Shown piece by piece: positions 43,419-50,651 of a stretch of 64,000 bases of DNA. Location: positions 310,001-374,000 of the forward strand of contig NZ_QZEZ01000002.1 of assembly GCF_003594885.1 (NCBI RefSeq). Direction: 5' to 3'. The stretch is from Vallicoccus soli (GTDB lineage Bacteria; Actinomycetota; Actinomycetes; Motilibacterales; Motilibacteraceae). How positions within the stretch are numbered: position 1 is the first letter of the stretch; every line of letters begins with the position of its first letter. The notes under the pieces were generated by a model. That model was not told the DNA's origin. It was given only the letters and a program-made list of their open reading frames with translations, and ran no database searches. The translations under genes and the position numbers were made by a program.

Positions 43419-44564
43419 GTGAGCACACCGCCGCGGATCGTCGTCGCCCCGGACTCCTTCAAGGGGACCGTCCCCGCGCGGGAGGTGGCCGAGCGGGTGC
43501 GGCGCGGGCTGCTGCGGGCCCTGCCGGGCGCCGAGGTCGTCGCGCTGCCCGTCGCCGACGGCGGCGAGGGCACCCTGGAGGCGCTGGCCGCCGGCGGCGC
43601 CGCGCTGCAGGACGCCGAGGTCAGCGGGCCCCTGGGCCGTCCCGTACGGGCGCGCTGGGCGCGCACCGGGGACGGGGCCGGCGGTGCGACGGCGTACGTG
43701 GAGAGCGCCCAGGCGGCCGGCCTGGCACTCCTCGACCCCGGCCCCGCGACCGCGCTCGCCGCGACGACCCGGGGGGTCGGCGAGCTCGTCCTCGCCGCGC
43801 TCGACGCCGGCTGCACCGCGCTGGTGCTGGGCCTCGGCGGCACCTCCACCACGGACGGCGGGGCGGGCCTGGCGCGCGCGCTCGGCGCCCGGCTGCTCGA
43901 CGCCGACGGGCACGAGGTCCGCGAGGAGGGCGGAGGCGCCTTGCACCGGGTGGCCGCGGTGGACCGCGCGGGCCTGCACCCCCGGCTGGCCGGGCTCACC
44001 GTCACCGTGGCGTGCGACGTGGACAACCCGCTGCTCGGCGAGCACGGGGCGGCGGCCGTCTTCGCACCGCAGAAGGGCGCGGGGCCCGACGAGGTGCGCC
44101 GCCTCGAGGAGGGCCTGCGCGCCTGGTCCACCGCCCTGGCCCCGGACCTCGTGGACCGGCCCGGCGCGGGCGCCGCCGGCGGGCTGGCCTTCGCTGCGGC
44201 GGCGCTGCTCGGCGCGCGCAGCGCGTCGGGCGCCGAGCTCGTCATGGACCTGCTCGGCCTCGACGAGGCGGTGCGCGGCGCCCACCTCGTCGTCGTGGGC
44301 GAGGGGTCGCTCGACGCGCAGAGCCTGCGCGGCAAGGCCCCGCTGGCCGTCGCCGCCCGCGCGCGCTCGGCCGGCGCCGTCGTCGCCGCCGTCGCCGGCC
44401 GCGTCGCCCTCGACGAGGCGGCCCTGCGCGCGGCCGGCATCGAGCGCGCGCTCAGCCTCGTCGACGCCGCGGGCTCGGCCGGGCGCGCCTCGGCCGACGG
44501 TCCCACGCTCCTGGAGCAGCAGGGCGAGGCGCTCGGCCGCTGGTGGCGCGAGCGCACCCCCTGA
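43419..44564 (+). CDS. glycerate kinase
   Basis: A 381-aa glycerate kinase of the GarK/GlxK type (glycerate plus ATP to 2- or 3-phosphoglycerate). RIVVAPDSFKGTVPAREVAE is the N-terminal signature; PVADGGEGTLEAL, LGLGGTSTTDGGAGLARALG, ACDVDNPLLGEHGAAAVFAP and VVGEGSLDAQSLRGKAP are family motifs. GTG at 43419 is the conserved start and has a CACCCT hexamer 7 nt upstream with no Shine-Dalgarno. It is a single gene, with stops of this and the convergent GH16 gene only 4 bp apart. Whether the product is 2- or 3-phosphoglycerate cannot be told. Confidence 0.93.
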   Translation: MSTPPRIVVAPDSFKGTVPAREVAERVRRGLLRALPGAEVVALPVADGGEGTLEALAAGGAALQDAEVSGPLGRPVRARWARTGDGAGGATAYVESAQAAGLALLDPGPATALAATTRGVGELVLAALDAGCTALVLGLGGTSTTDGGAGLARALGARLLDADGHEVREEGGGALHRVAAVDRAGLHPRLAGLTVTVACDVDNPLLGEHGAAAVFAPQKGAGPDEVRRLEEGLRAWSTALAPDLVDRPGAGAAGGLAFAAAALLGARSASGAELVMDLLGLDEAVRGAHLVVVGEGSLDAQSLRGKAPLAVAARARSAGAVVAAVAGRVALDEAALRAAGIERALSLVDAAGSAGRASADGPTLLEQQGEALGRWWRERTP

Positions 44565-44568
44565 CCCG

Positions 44569-45387
44569 TCAGCGGGGAGCCGGCTCGTACCCCCGGACCC
44601 TGCGCACCCACGCCTCCTTGGGGTAGCGCGCGGGGTCGCGGCGCTCGTCCACCGGGAACTCGAAGAGGTCCACCATGAGCTGCAGCGGGTACGCCGTGCC
44701 CTGTCGGCTCTCGTGGACGAGGCGGTCGTCGACGTAGAAGCGGGTGGAGCGCTCGTCCCACGCCGCCGCGTAGCTGTGCTCCTCGGTCGCGTCGATCGGC
44801 AGGCGGACGTCGACGACGTCCTCGCGCAGGAGCGGGTCCTGGTGCGCCTTCACCCCGACCCGCGCCGTGGACCGGGTCCGTCCGAGCGCGTCGCCGAAGA
44901 GCTCGACCACGCAGACCTCGCCGGTCGTCGCCGGCCCGCCCTCGGCGAGCCCGACGAGCCACACGGCGAGCATGCAGGTGGGGTCGGGGCTCGCGCGCAG
45001 GACCGCCTCCACGAGCCCGGCGGTCGGCGTCCAGAGCCGCCGGGTGGGCTGCGGCGTGCGCACGACGAGCCCGGGGCGGTGGGCCATCTGCCCGGTGGAG
45101 GAGCCGGCGGGGCCGGAGAACGACCCGGTCTGCAAGTTGGAGACGCGCAGTCCACCGTCCTCGGGCAGCCACGCCGGCTGGTCCGCGTCGACGCGCAGCC
45201 GCAGCCCGTCCGGCCCGAGGGCGTAGCGCGCGGCCGAGCGCTCCGGGGTCGTCCAGTGCGGCAGGTAGTGGTCGACCCAGCGCCCCCGGTCCAGGTCCGG
45301 GCCGGCGAACGCCTCGTCGAGGACGAGCTGGTACCCGGAGCGGTCCAGCCGCTCCTGCGCTCTCCAACCCGCTCCCGCACCCGTCAC
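44569..45387 (-). CDS. GH16-like protein translationally coupled to glnE
   Basis: A 272-aa concanavalin-like beta-sandwich protein of glycoside hydrolase family 16. RWVDHYLPHWTTPERSAARY, QTGSFSGPAGSSTGQ and STRFYVDDRLVHESRQG are typical strands. The catalytic strand reads GEVCVVELFG: both Glu of the ExDxxE pattern are kept, but the central Asp is Cys. No signal peptide is seen, so it would be cytoplasmic, unusual for glucan hydrolases. GTG at 45387 overlaps the glnE stop by 4 bp (GTGA), so translation is coupled. It may bind or cut a cytoplasmic glycan; the substrate is unknown. Confidence 0.78.
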   Translation of the reverse strand: MTGAGAGWRAQERLDRSGYQLVLDEAFAGPDLDRGRWVDHYLPHWTTPERSAARYALGPDGLRLRVDADQPAWLPEDGGLRVSNLQTGSFSGPAGSSTGQMAHRPGLVVRTPQPTRRLWTPTAGLVEAVLRASPDPTCMLAVWLVGLAEGGPATTGEVCVVELFGDALGRTRSTARVGVKAHQDPLLREDVVDVRLPIDATEEHSYAAAWDERSTRFYVDDRLVHESRQGTAYPLQLMVDLFEFPVDERRDPARYPKEAWVRRVRGYEPAPR

Positions 45388-48371
45388 CCGTAGAACACCC
45401 GCTCCACCACGGCCCGCGCCCGCCGCGTCGTCCGCCGCCACTCGTCGACCAGCGCCCCCGTGGGCGAGGCCGGGTGCCCCGCGGCGGCGGCGACGCCGGC
45501 GAGCTCGCGCAGGTCGGTCGGCAGCTGGTCGCCGGCCCGCCCGCGCACGAGCATGACGCCGTTGCGCAGCGCCGACGCGAGCCGCCAGGCCTCCAGCAGC
45601 ACCTCGGCGTCCTCGCGGGCCACCAGGTCGGCGCCGACCGCCGCGTGCAGGGCCTCGACGGTGCTCGTGGTGCGCAGCCCGGGGACCGCGTGGGCGTGCT
45701 GCAGCTGCAGCAGCTGCACGGTCCACTCGACGTCCGCGAGGCCCCCGCGGCCCAGCTTGAGGTTGAGCCCCGGGTCCGCGCCGCGCGGCAGCCGCTCGGC
45801 CTCGACGCGGGCCTTGATGCGACGGACCTCGCGGGCGTCGTGGTCGCTCAGGCCGGACGCGGGCCACCGCACCGGCTCCACGAGCTCGACGAAGCGCCGG
45901 CCGAGGTCGGGGTCGCCCGCGACCGGCGCGGCGCGCAGCAGCGCCTGGGCCTCCCACACCAGCGACCACCGCGCGTAGTAGGCCGCGTAGGAGCCCAGCG
46001 AGCGCACGAGCGGGCCGTTGCGCCCCTCCGGCCGCAGGTCCGGGTCGACGACGAGGGGCGGGTCCGGCGCTGGCAGGGCGAGCAGCCGCCGCAGCTCCTG
46101 CACCACCGCGAGGGCCGCGCGCCCCGCCTCGCGCTCGTCGGCGCCGTCGAGGGGCTCGTGCACGAAGAGGACGTCCGCGTCGCTGCCGTAGCCGAGCTCG
46201 CGCCCGCCGAGCCGCCCCATCGCGATGACCGCCACGCGGGTCGGCAGCGGGTCGCGGCGCTCCGCCTCGATGGCCCGGACGGCCGCCTCGAGCCCGCCCG
46301 CGACGGTCGCGGCCGCGATGTCCGAGAGCGCGTGCCCGACGCCGTCCACGTCGAGCCGGTCGAGCAGGTCCGCCGTCGCGGTGCGCAGCAGCTCGCGGCG
46401 CCGCACGGCCCGGGCGGCGCCGGCCGCCACGGTCGGGTCGTCGTGCCGGCGCACCGACGCGACGACCTCGTCCACGAGGGCGGCCGCCGGGCGCGGCACC
46501 AGCGCGGCGTCGTCGGCGAGGATGCGCACGGCCTCGGGAGCACGCAGCAGCAGGTCCACCGGGTAGCGACCCGCGGAGAGCACGCGGGCCATCCGCTCGG
46601 CCGTCTCGCCCTCGTCGCGCAGCAGGCGGAGGTACCACGGCGTGGTGCCCAGCGCGTCCGACACCTGCCGGAAGGCGAGCAGGCCCGCATCGGCGTCGTG
46701 CGAGTCGCCGAACCACCCGAGCAGGACCGGCAGCAGGGTGCGCTGGATGGCGGCGCGCCGGCTCACCCCCGCCGTGAGGGCCTCGATGTGCCGCAGCGCG
46801 CCCGCCGGGTCCTCGTAGCCCAGCGCCTGCAGCCGGGCCCGCGCCGCCTCCGGCGTGAGCCGCGCCTCGTCCGGCGCCAGCCGCGAGGTCGCCTGCAGCA
46901 GGGGGCTGTAGAAGAGCTTCTCGTGCAGCCGCCGCACCTCGCGGGCCTGGCGGCGCCACTCCGCGCGCAGGGTCGTGACGGGGTCGCTGCGCAGACCCAC
47001 GCTGCGCCCGAGCCGGCGCAGCTCGGCGTCGTCCTGCGGCATGAGGTGCGTGCGGCGCAGCCGCTGCAGCTGCAGGCGGTGCTCCAGGGTCCGCAGGAAG
47101 CGGTACGCCCGGTCGAGCCGCGCCGCGTCGTCGCGGGCCACGTAGCCCCACGTCGACAGCTCCTCCAGCGCGGACAGCGTGTTCCCGCTGCGCAGCCGGT
47201 CGTCGGAGCGCCCGTGCACCATCTGCAGCAGCTGCACGGCGAACTCGACGTCGCGCAGCCCGCCCGGCCCGAGCTTGAGCTCCCGCTCGGCCTGCGCCAC
47301 CGGCAGCGTGCCCTCGACCCGCCGCCGCATCGCCTGGACCTCGCTGACGAAGTCGGGCCGGTCCTGCGCCTCCCACACGAGCGGGGAGACGGCCTCGACC
47401 CACTCCCCCGCCAGCGCCAGGTCCCCCGCGACCGGTCGGGCCTTGAGCAGCGCCTGGAACTCCCACGTCCTCGCCCACCGCTCGTAGTAGGCGCGGTGGC
47501 TGGCGAGCGTCCGCACCAGCGGGCCGTTCTTGCCCTCGGGGCGCAGGGCCGCGTCGACCGGCCAGATCGTGCCCTCGGCGGTGGTGGCGCCGCAGACGCG
47601 GATGAGCCCCGTCGCCAGCCGGGTCGCCGTGCGCAGCGCGGCCTGCTCGTCGGCGCCGCCGGCCGGCTCCGCGACGAAGACGACGTCCACGTCGCTGACG
47701 TAGTTGAGCTCGTGCCCCCCGCACTTGCCCATGCCGACCACGCCGAGCCGGCAGGGCACGGCGTCCTCGGGCAGGTCCGCCCGCGCCACGGCCAGCGCCG
47801 CGTCGAGCGTCGCGCCCGCCAGGTCGGCCAGCGAGGCGGCGACCTCGACGAGGTCGAGCGCCCCGGTGAGGTCCCCGGCCGCCAGGCGCAGGACCTCCCG
47901 CCGGTACGCCACCCGCAGCGCGTCCGCCGCGTCCGCCGCGGTGGCGACCGGCTCCGCGGCGGCGGGGTCCGCCCCGACGGCGGTGAGCAGCGCGGCCCGT
48001 ACGGCCGACGGCCGCGCGGGCAGGTCGAGCGGGCCGGACAGCAGCCGCCAGTCGCCGCCGCGCCGGGCGAGGTGGTCGCCGAGCGCCGTGCTCGCACCCA
48101 GCACCGCGAGCAGCCGGTCGCGCAGGGGCTGGTCGTCGCGCAGGGCGGCGCGCAGCGGCCCGGGCCCGTCCAGGCCCTCCAGCACCCGGACCAGCCCGAG
48201 GAGCGCGGTGTCGGGGTCGGCGGTGGCCGCGAGCCCCTCCAGGACGGCGGGCTCGCGCCCGAGCCCGTCCAGCGCCGGGTCCTCCAGCAGCGCGCCCGCC
48301 CGGGACGGGTCGGCGAAGCCGAGCCGGGCCAGGCGCCCGGTGTCGGTGGCGGCGCGGCCGGCGGGGCTCAC
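45384..48371 (-). CDS. glnE: bifunctional glutamine synthetase adenylyltransferase/deadenylyltransferase
   Basis: A 995-aa GlnE, which adds or removes AMP at the regulatory Tyr of GlnA. Two nucleotidyltransferase domains carry RLGVVGMGKCGGHELNYVSD plus VDVVFV (first half) and VAVIAMGRLGGRELGYGSDA plus DVLFVHE (second half), each followed by a helical domain (LKLGPGGLRDVEFAVQLLQ; LKLGRGGLADVEWTVQLLQ). The N-terminal half removes AMP and the C-terminal half adds it, by analogy with E. coli. GTG at 48371 overlaps the amidotransferase stop by 4 bp. It regulates GlnA1 (30.5 kb), which has the target Tyr. Confidence 0.96.
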   Translation of the reverse strand: MSPAGRAATDTGRLARLGFADPSRAGALLEDPALDGLGREPAVLEGLAATADPDTALLGLVRVLEGLDGPGPLRAALRDDQPLRDRLLAVLGASTALGDHLARRGGDWRLLSGPLDLPARPSAVRAALLTAVGADPAAAEPVATAADAADALRVAYRREVLRLAAGDLTGALDLVEVAASLADLAGATLDAALAVARADLPEDAVPCRLGVVGMGKCGGHELNYVSDVDVVFVAEPAGGADEQAALRTATRLATGLIRVCGATTAEGTIWPVDAALRPEGKNGPLVRTLASHRAYYERWARTWEFQALLKARPVAGDLALAGEWVEAVSPLVWEAQDRPDFVSEVQAMRRRVEGTLPVAQAERELKLGPGGLRDVEFAVQLLQMVHGRSDDRLRSGNTLSALEELSTWGYVARDDAARLDRAYRFLRTLEHRLQLQRLRRTHLMPQDDAELRRLGRSVGLRSDPVTTLRAEWRRQAREVRRLHEKLFYSPLLQATSRLAPDEARLTPEAARARLQALGYEDPAGALRHIEALTAGVSRRAAIQRTLLPVLLGWFGDSHDADAGLLAFRQVSDALGTTPWYLRLLRDEGETAERMARVLSAGRYPVDLLLRAPEAVRILADDAALVPRPAAALVDEVVASVRRHDDPTVAAGAARAVRRRELLRTATADLLDRLDVDGVGHALSDIAAATVAGGLEAAVRAIEAERRDPLPTRVAVIAMGRLGGRELGYGSDADVLFVHEPLDGADEREAGRAALAVVQELRRLLALPAPDPPLVVDPDLRPEGRNGPLVRSLGSYAAYYARWSLVWEAQALLRAAPVAGDPDLGRRFVELVEPVRWPASGLSDHDAREVRRIKARVEAERLPRGADPGLNLKLGRGGLADVEWTVQLLQLQHAHAVPGLRTTSTVEALHAAVGADLVAREDAEVLLEAWRLASALRNGVMLVRGRAGDQLPTDLRELAGVAAAAGHPASPTGALVDEWRRTTRRARAVVERVFYG

Positions 48372-49117
48372 GCGGGCACCGCGCGCCGCCGCACCAGCCG
48401 GGCGAAGCGCCGCGCCAGCTCGGCGCCGGCGGCCGCCACCTCGGCGTCGCGGTCGGCGAGCTCCGCGGTCACCGCGGCGGCCCGGTCCGGGTCGGGCAGG
48501 TCGAGCCGCGCCCAGGCCCCGAAGACGGGCACCGTCACCTCGGGGTGGAACTGCACGCCCCAGGCCGCGGGTCCGACGCGGAAGGCCTGGTGCGGGTAGA
48601 GGTCGCCGGCCCCGAGCCAGGCGGCGCCGGGCGGCAGGGCGGTGACGGCGTCCTGGTGCATGCTCGGCCCTGGCCACGACCCGGCCAGCCCGCCGAGCAG
48701 CGGGTCGTCCGCGGCCTCGGGCCGCCAGGCCACGTCGACGACGCCCGCCTCGCGCCCGTGCGCGCCGCGCTCCACGGTGCCGCCGGCGGCCGCGGCGAGC
48801 AGCTGCGCGCCGAGGCAGATCCCCAGCGTCGGCGCCGCGTCCTCGACGGCGGCGGCGAGCAGGGACCGGACGTCGGCGAGCCAGGGGTGCAGGTCGTCGT
48901 CGTGGGCGCCCATCTGCCCGCCGAGCACGACGAGCCCGTCCGCCGCGGGCCGCGGCGGCACGGCGTCACCCGCCCAGGGGCGGCACGTGGTGACGAGGGC
49001 GCCGGGCAGCGCCTCCCGCAGCTGCCCCCCGAGCCGGTCCAGCGGGCAGCCGCCGTCCGGTTCGACGACGAGCAGGCGCAGGGGGCTCTCCGCGGGCACG
49101 TCGCGCACCGTACCCAC
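48368..49117 (-). CDS. class I glutamine amidotransferase-like protein
   Basis: A 249-aa GMP-synthase-type amidotransferase domain protein. LLVVEPDGGCPLDRLGGQL opens it; GLVVLGGQMGAHDDDLHPWL, APTLGICLGAQLLAAAAGG (nucleophile Cys) and GVQFHPEVTVPVF (catalytic His and Glu) complete the triad. It lacks a synthetase domain, so its amide acceptor is unknown; some stand-alone members hydrolyse gamma-glutamyl compounds. The start is GTG at 49117 or the near GTG at 49108. It lies between glnA2 (12 bp upstream) and glnE (4-bp overlap), tying it to nitrogen metabolism. Confidence 0.86.
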   Translation of the reverse strand: MGTVRDVPAESPLRLLVVEPDGGCPLDRLGGQLREALPGALVTTCRPWAGDAVPPRPAADGLVVLGGQMGAHDDDLHPWLADVRSLLAAAVEDAAPTLGICLGAQLLAAAAGGTVERGAHGREAGVVDVAWRPEAADDPLLGGLAGSWPGPSMHQDAVTALPPGAAWLGAGDLYPHQAFRVGPAAWGVQFHPEVTVPVFGAWARLDLPDPDRAAAVTAELADRDAEVAAAGAELARRFARLVRRRAVPA

Positions 49118-49129
49118 CGTCGCGCCCGC

Positions 49130-50467
49130 TCAGAGCACGGGCAGGTAGCGCCCCAGCTCGAAGGGCGTGACCTGCCGGCGGTACTCCTCCCACTCGCTGC
49201 GCTTGTTGCGCAGGAAGAAGTCGAACACGTGCTCGCCGAGCGTCTCGGCGACGAGCTCGCTCGACTCCATGACGGCGATGGCGTCGGCGAGGCTGCCCGG
49301 CAGCGGCTCGATGCCCATGGCGCGGCGCTCGGCGTCGGTCAGCGACCAGACGTCGTCCTCGGCGCCCTCCGGGAGCTCGTACCCCTGCTCGACGCCGCGC
49401 AGCCCGGCGGCGAGCACGACGGCGTACGCCAGGTAGGGGTTGCAGGCGGTGTCGGGCGAGCGGATCTCGATGCGGGTCGACTGGCCCTTGAGCGGCTTGT
49501 ACATCGGCACCCGCACGAGGGCGCTGCGGTTGTTGTGCCCCCAGCAGATGTACGCCGGCGCCTCGCCGCCCCCTGCCAGGCGCTTGTACGAGTTCACCCA
49601 CTGGTTCGTCACGGCGGTGATCTCGGCCGCGTGGTGCAGCAGGCCGGCGATGAAGGCCCGACCGGTCTTGGACAGGTGGTACTCGGCCCCCGCCTCGTGG
49701 AAGGCGTTGCGGTCGCCCTCGAAGAGCGAGAGGTGGGTGTGCATGCCCGAGCCCGGCCAGGCCGCCAGCGGCTTGGGCATGAAGGAGGCGAAGACGCCCT
49801 GCTCGAGCGCCACCTCCTTCATGACCAGGCGGAAGGTCATGATGTTGTCCGCCGTGGTGAGGGCGTCCGCGTAGCGCAGGTCGATCTCCTGCTGGCCCGG
49901 AGCCCCCTCGTGGTGGCTGAACTCCACCGAGATGCCCATCGACTCGAGCATCGTGATCGCCTGGCGGCGGAAGTCGTGGCCCACCCCGTGCGGGGTGTGG
50001 TCGAAGTAGCCGCCCGCGTCGATCGGCACCGGCACGCCGCCGCCCGCGGGCTCCTTCTCGAAGAGGAAGAACTCGATCTCGGGGTGCGTGTAGAAGCTCA
50101 GCCCGAGGTCCGCCGCGCGCGAGAGGGCGCGCTTGAGCACGAAGCGCGGGTCGGCGTACGACGGGCTGCCGTCCGGCATGAGGATGTCGCAGAACATGCG
50201 GGCGGTGCCCGGGTTCTCCCCGCGCCAGGGCAGCACCTGGAAGGTCGAGGGGTCCGGCTTGGCGATCATGTCGCTCTCGGACACCCGGGCGAAGCCCTCG
50301 ATGGCGGAGCCGTCGAAGCCGATCCCCTCCGAGAAGGCGCCCTCCAGCTCGGCCGGCGCGACGGCCACCGACTTGAGGAACCCGAGGACGTCGGTGAACC
50401 ACAGCCGCACGAAGCGGATGTCGCGCTCCTCGAGCGTCCGGAGGACGAAGTCTTCCTGCTTGCCCAT
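49130..50467 (-). CDS. glutamine synthetase, type I (GlnA2-like, no adenylylation site)
   Basis: A 445-aa second glutamine synthetase, like GlnA2 of mycobacteria in length and sequence. FDGSAIEGFARVSESDMIAK, THPEIEFFLFEKE, PGSGMHTHLSLFEGD and NRSALVRVPMYKPLKG mark the active site. Where GlnA1 has the adenylylated Tyr (DLYELPP), this protein reads DDVWSLTD, so it should not be controlled by GlnE. ATG at 50467 has TAGGAGGA 6 nt upstream. It is the first gene of a minus-strand run glnA2-amidotransferase-glnE-GH16. Some family members use other amines as acceptor, so ammonia assimilation is the default inference. Confidence 0.92.
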   Translation of the reverse strand: MGKQEDFVLRTLEERDIRFVRLWFTDVLGFLKSVAVAPAELEGAFSEGIGFDGSAIEGFARVSESDMIAKPDPSTFQVLPWRGENPGTARMFCDILMPDGSPSYADPRFVLKRALSRAADLGLSFYTHPEIEFFLFEKEPAGGGVPVPIDAGGYFDHTPHGVGHDFRRQAITMLESMGISVEFSHHEGAPGQQEIDLRYADALTTADNIMTFRLVMKEVALEQGVFASFMPKPLAAWPGSGMHTHLSLFEGDRNAFHEAGAEYHLSKTGRAFIAGLLHHAAEITAVTNQWVNSYKRLAGGGEAPAYICWGHNNRSALVRVPMYKPLKGQSTRIEIRSPDTACNPYLAYAVVLAAGLRGVEQGYELPEGAEDDVWSLTDAERRAMGIEPLPGSLADAIAVMESSELVAETLGEHVFDFFLRNKRSEWEEYRRQVTPFELGRYLPVL

Positions 50468-50651
50468 GGGGCGATCCTCCTACGGCCCCGGGGGGCGGGG
50501 GCAAGCGCCCCGCCGGGGGGACCTGCCCGATCCGGTGCCCCGGGCCCCGCGCGGGGCCGCGACGTGGGACGGTGGCCCCGTCCGGCTGAGCAGCCAGCCG
50601 GGCCGGCGGTGGACGGGGGCGCGGCGCGGTGCGCCGGGGAGGGGGCCGGCG

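Noticed and set aside
45474..48599. Plus-strand frame of over 1000 codons opposite glnE
   Set aside because: Its composition (Arg/Gly/His/Pro-rich) is that of an antisense shadow; the minus strand has full GlnE motifs.
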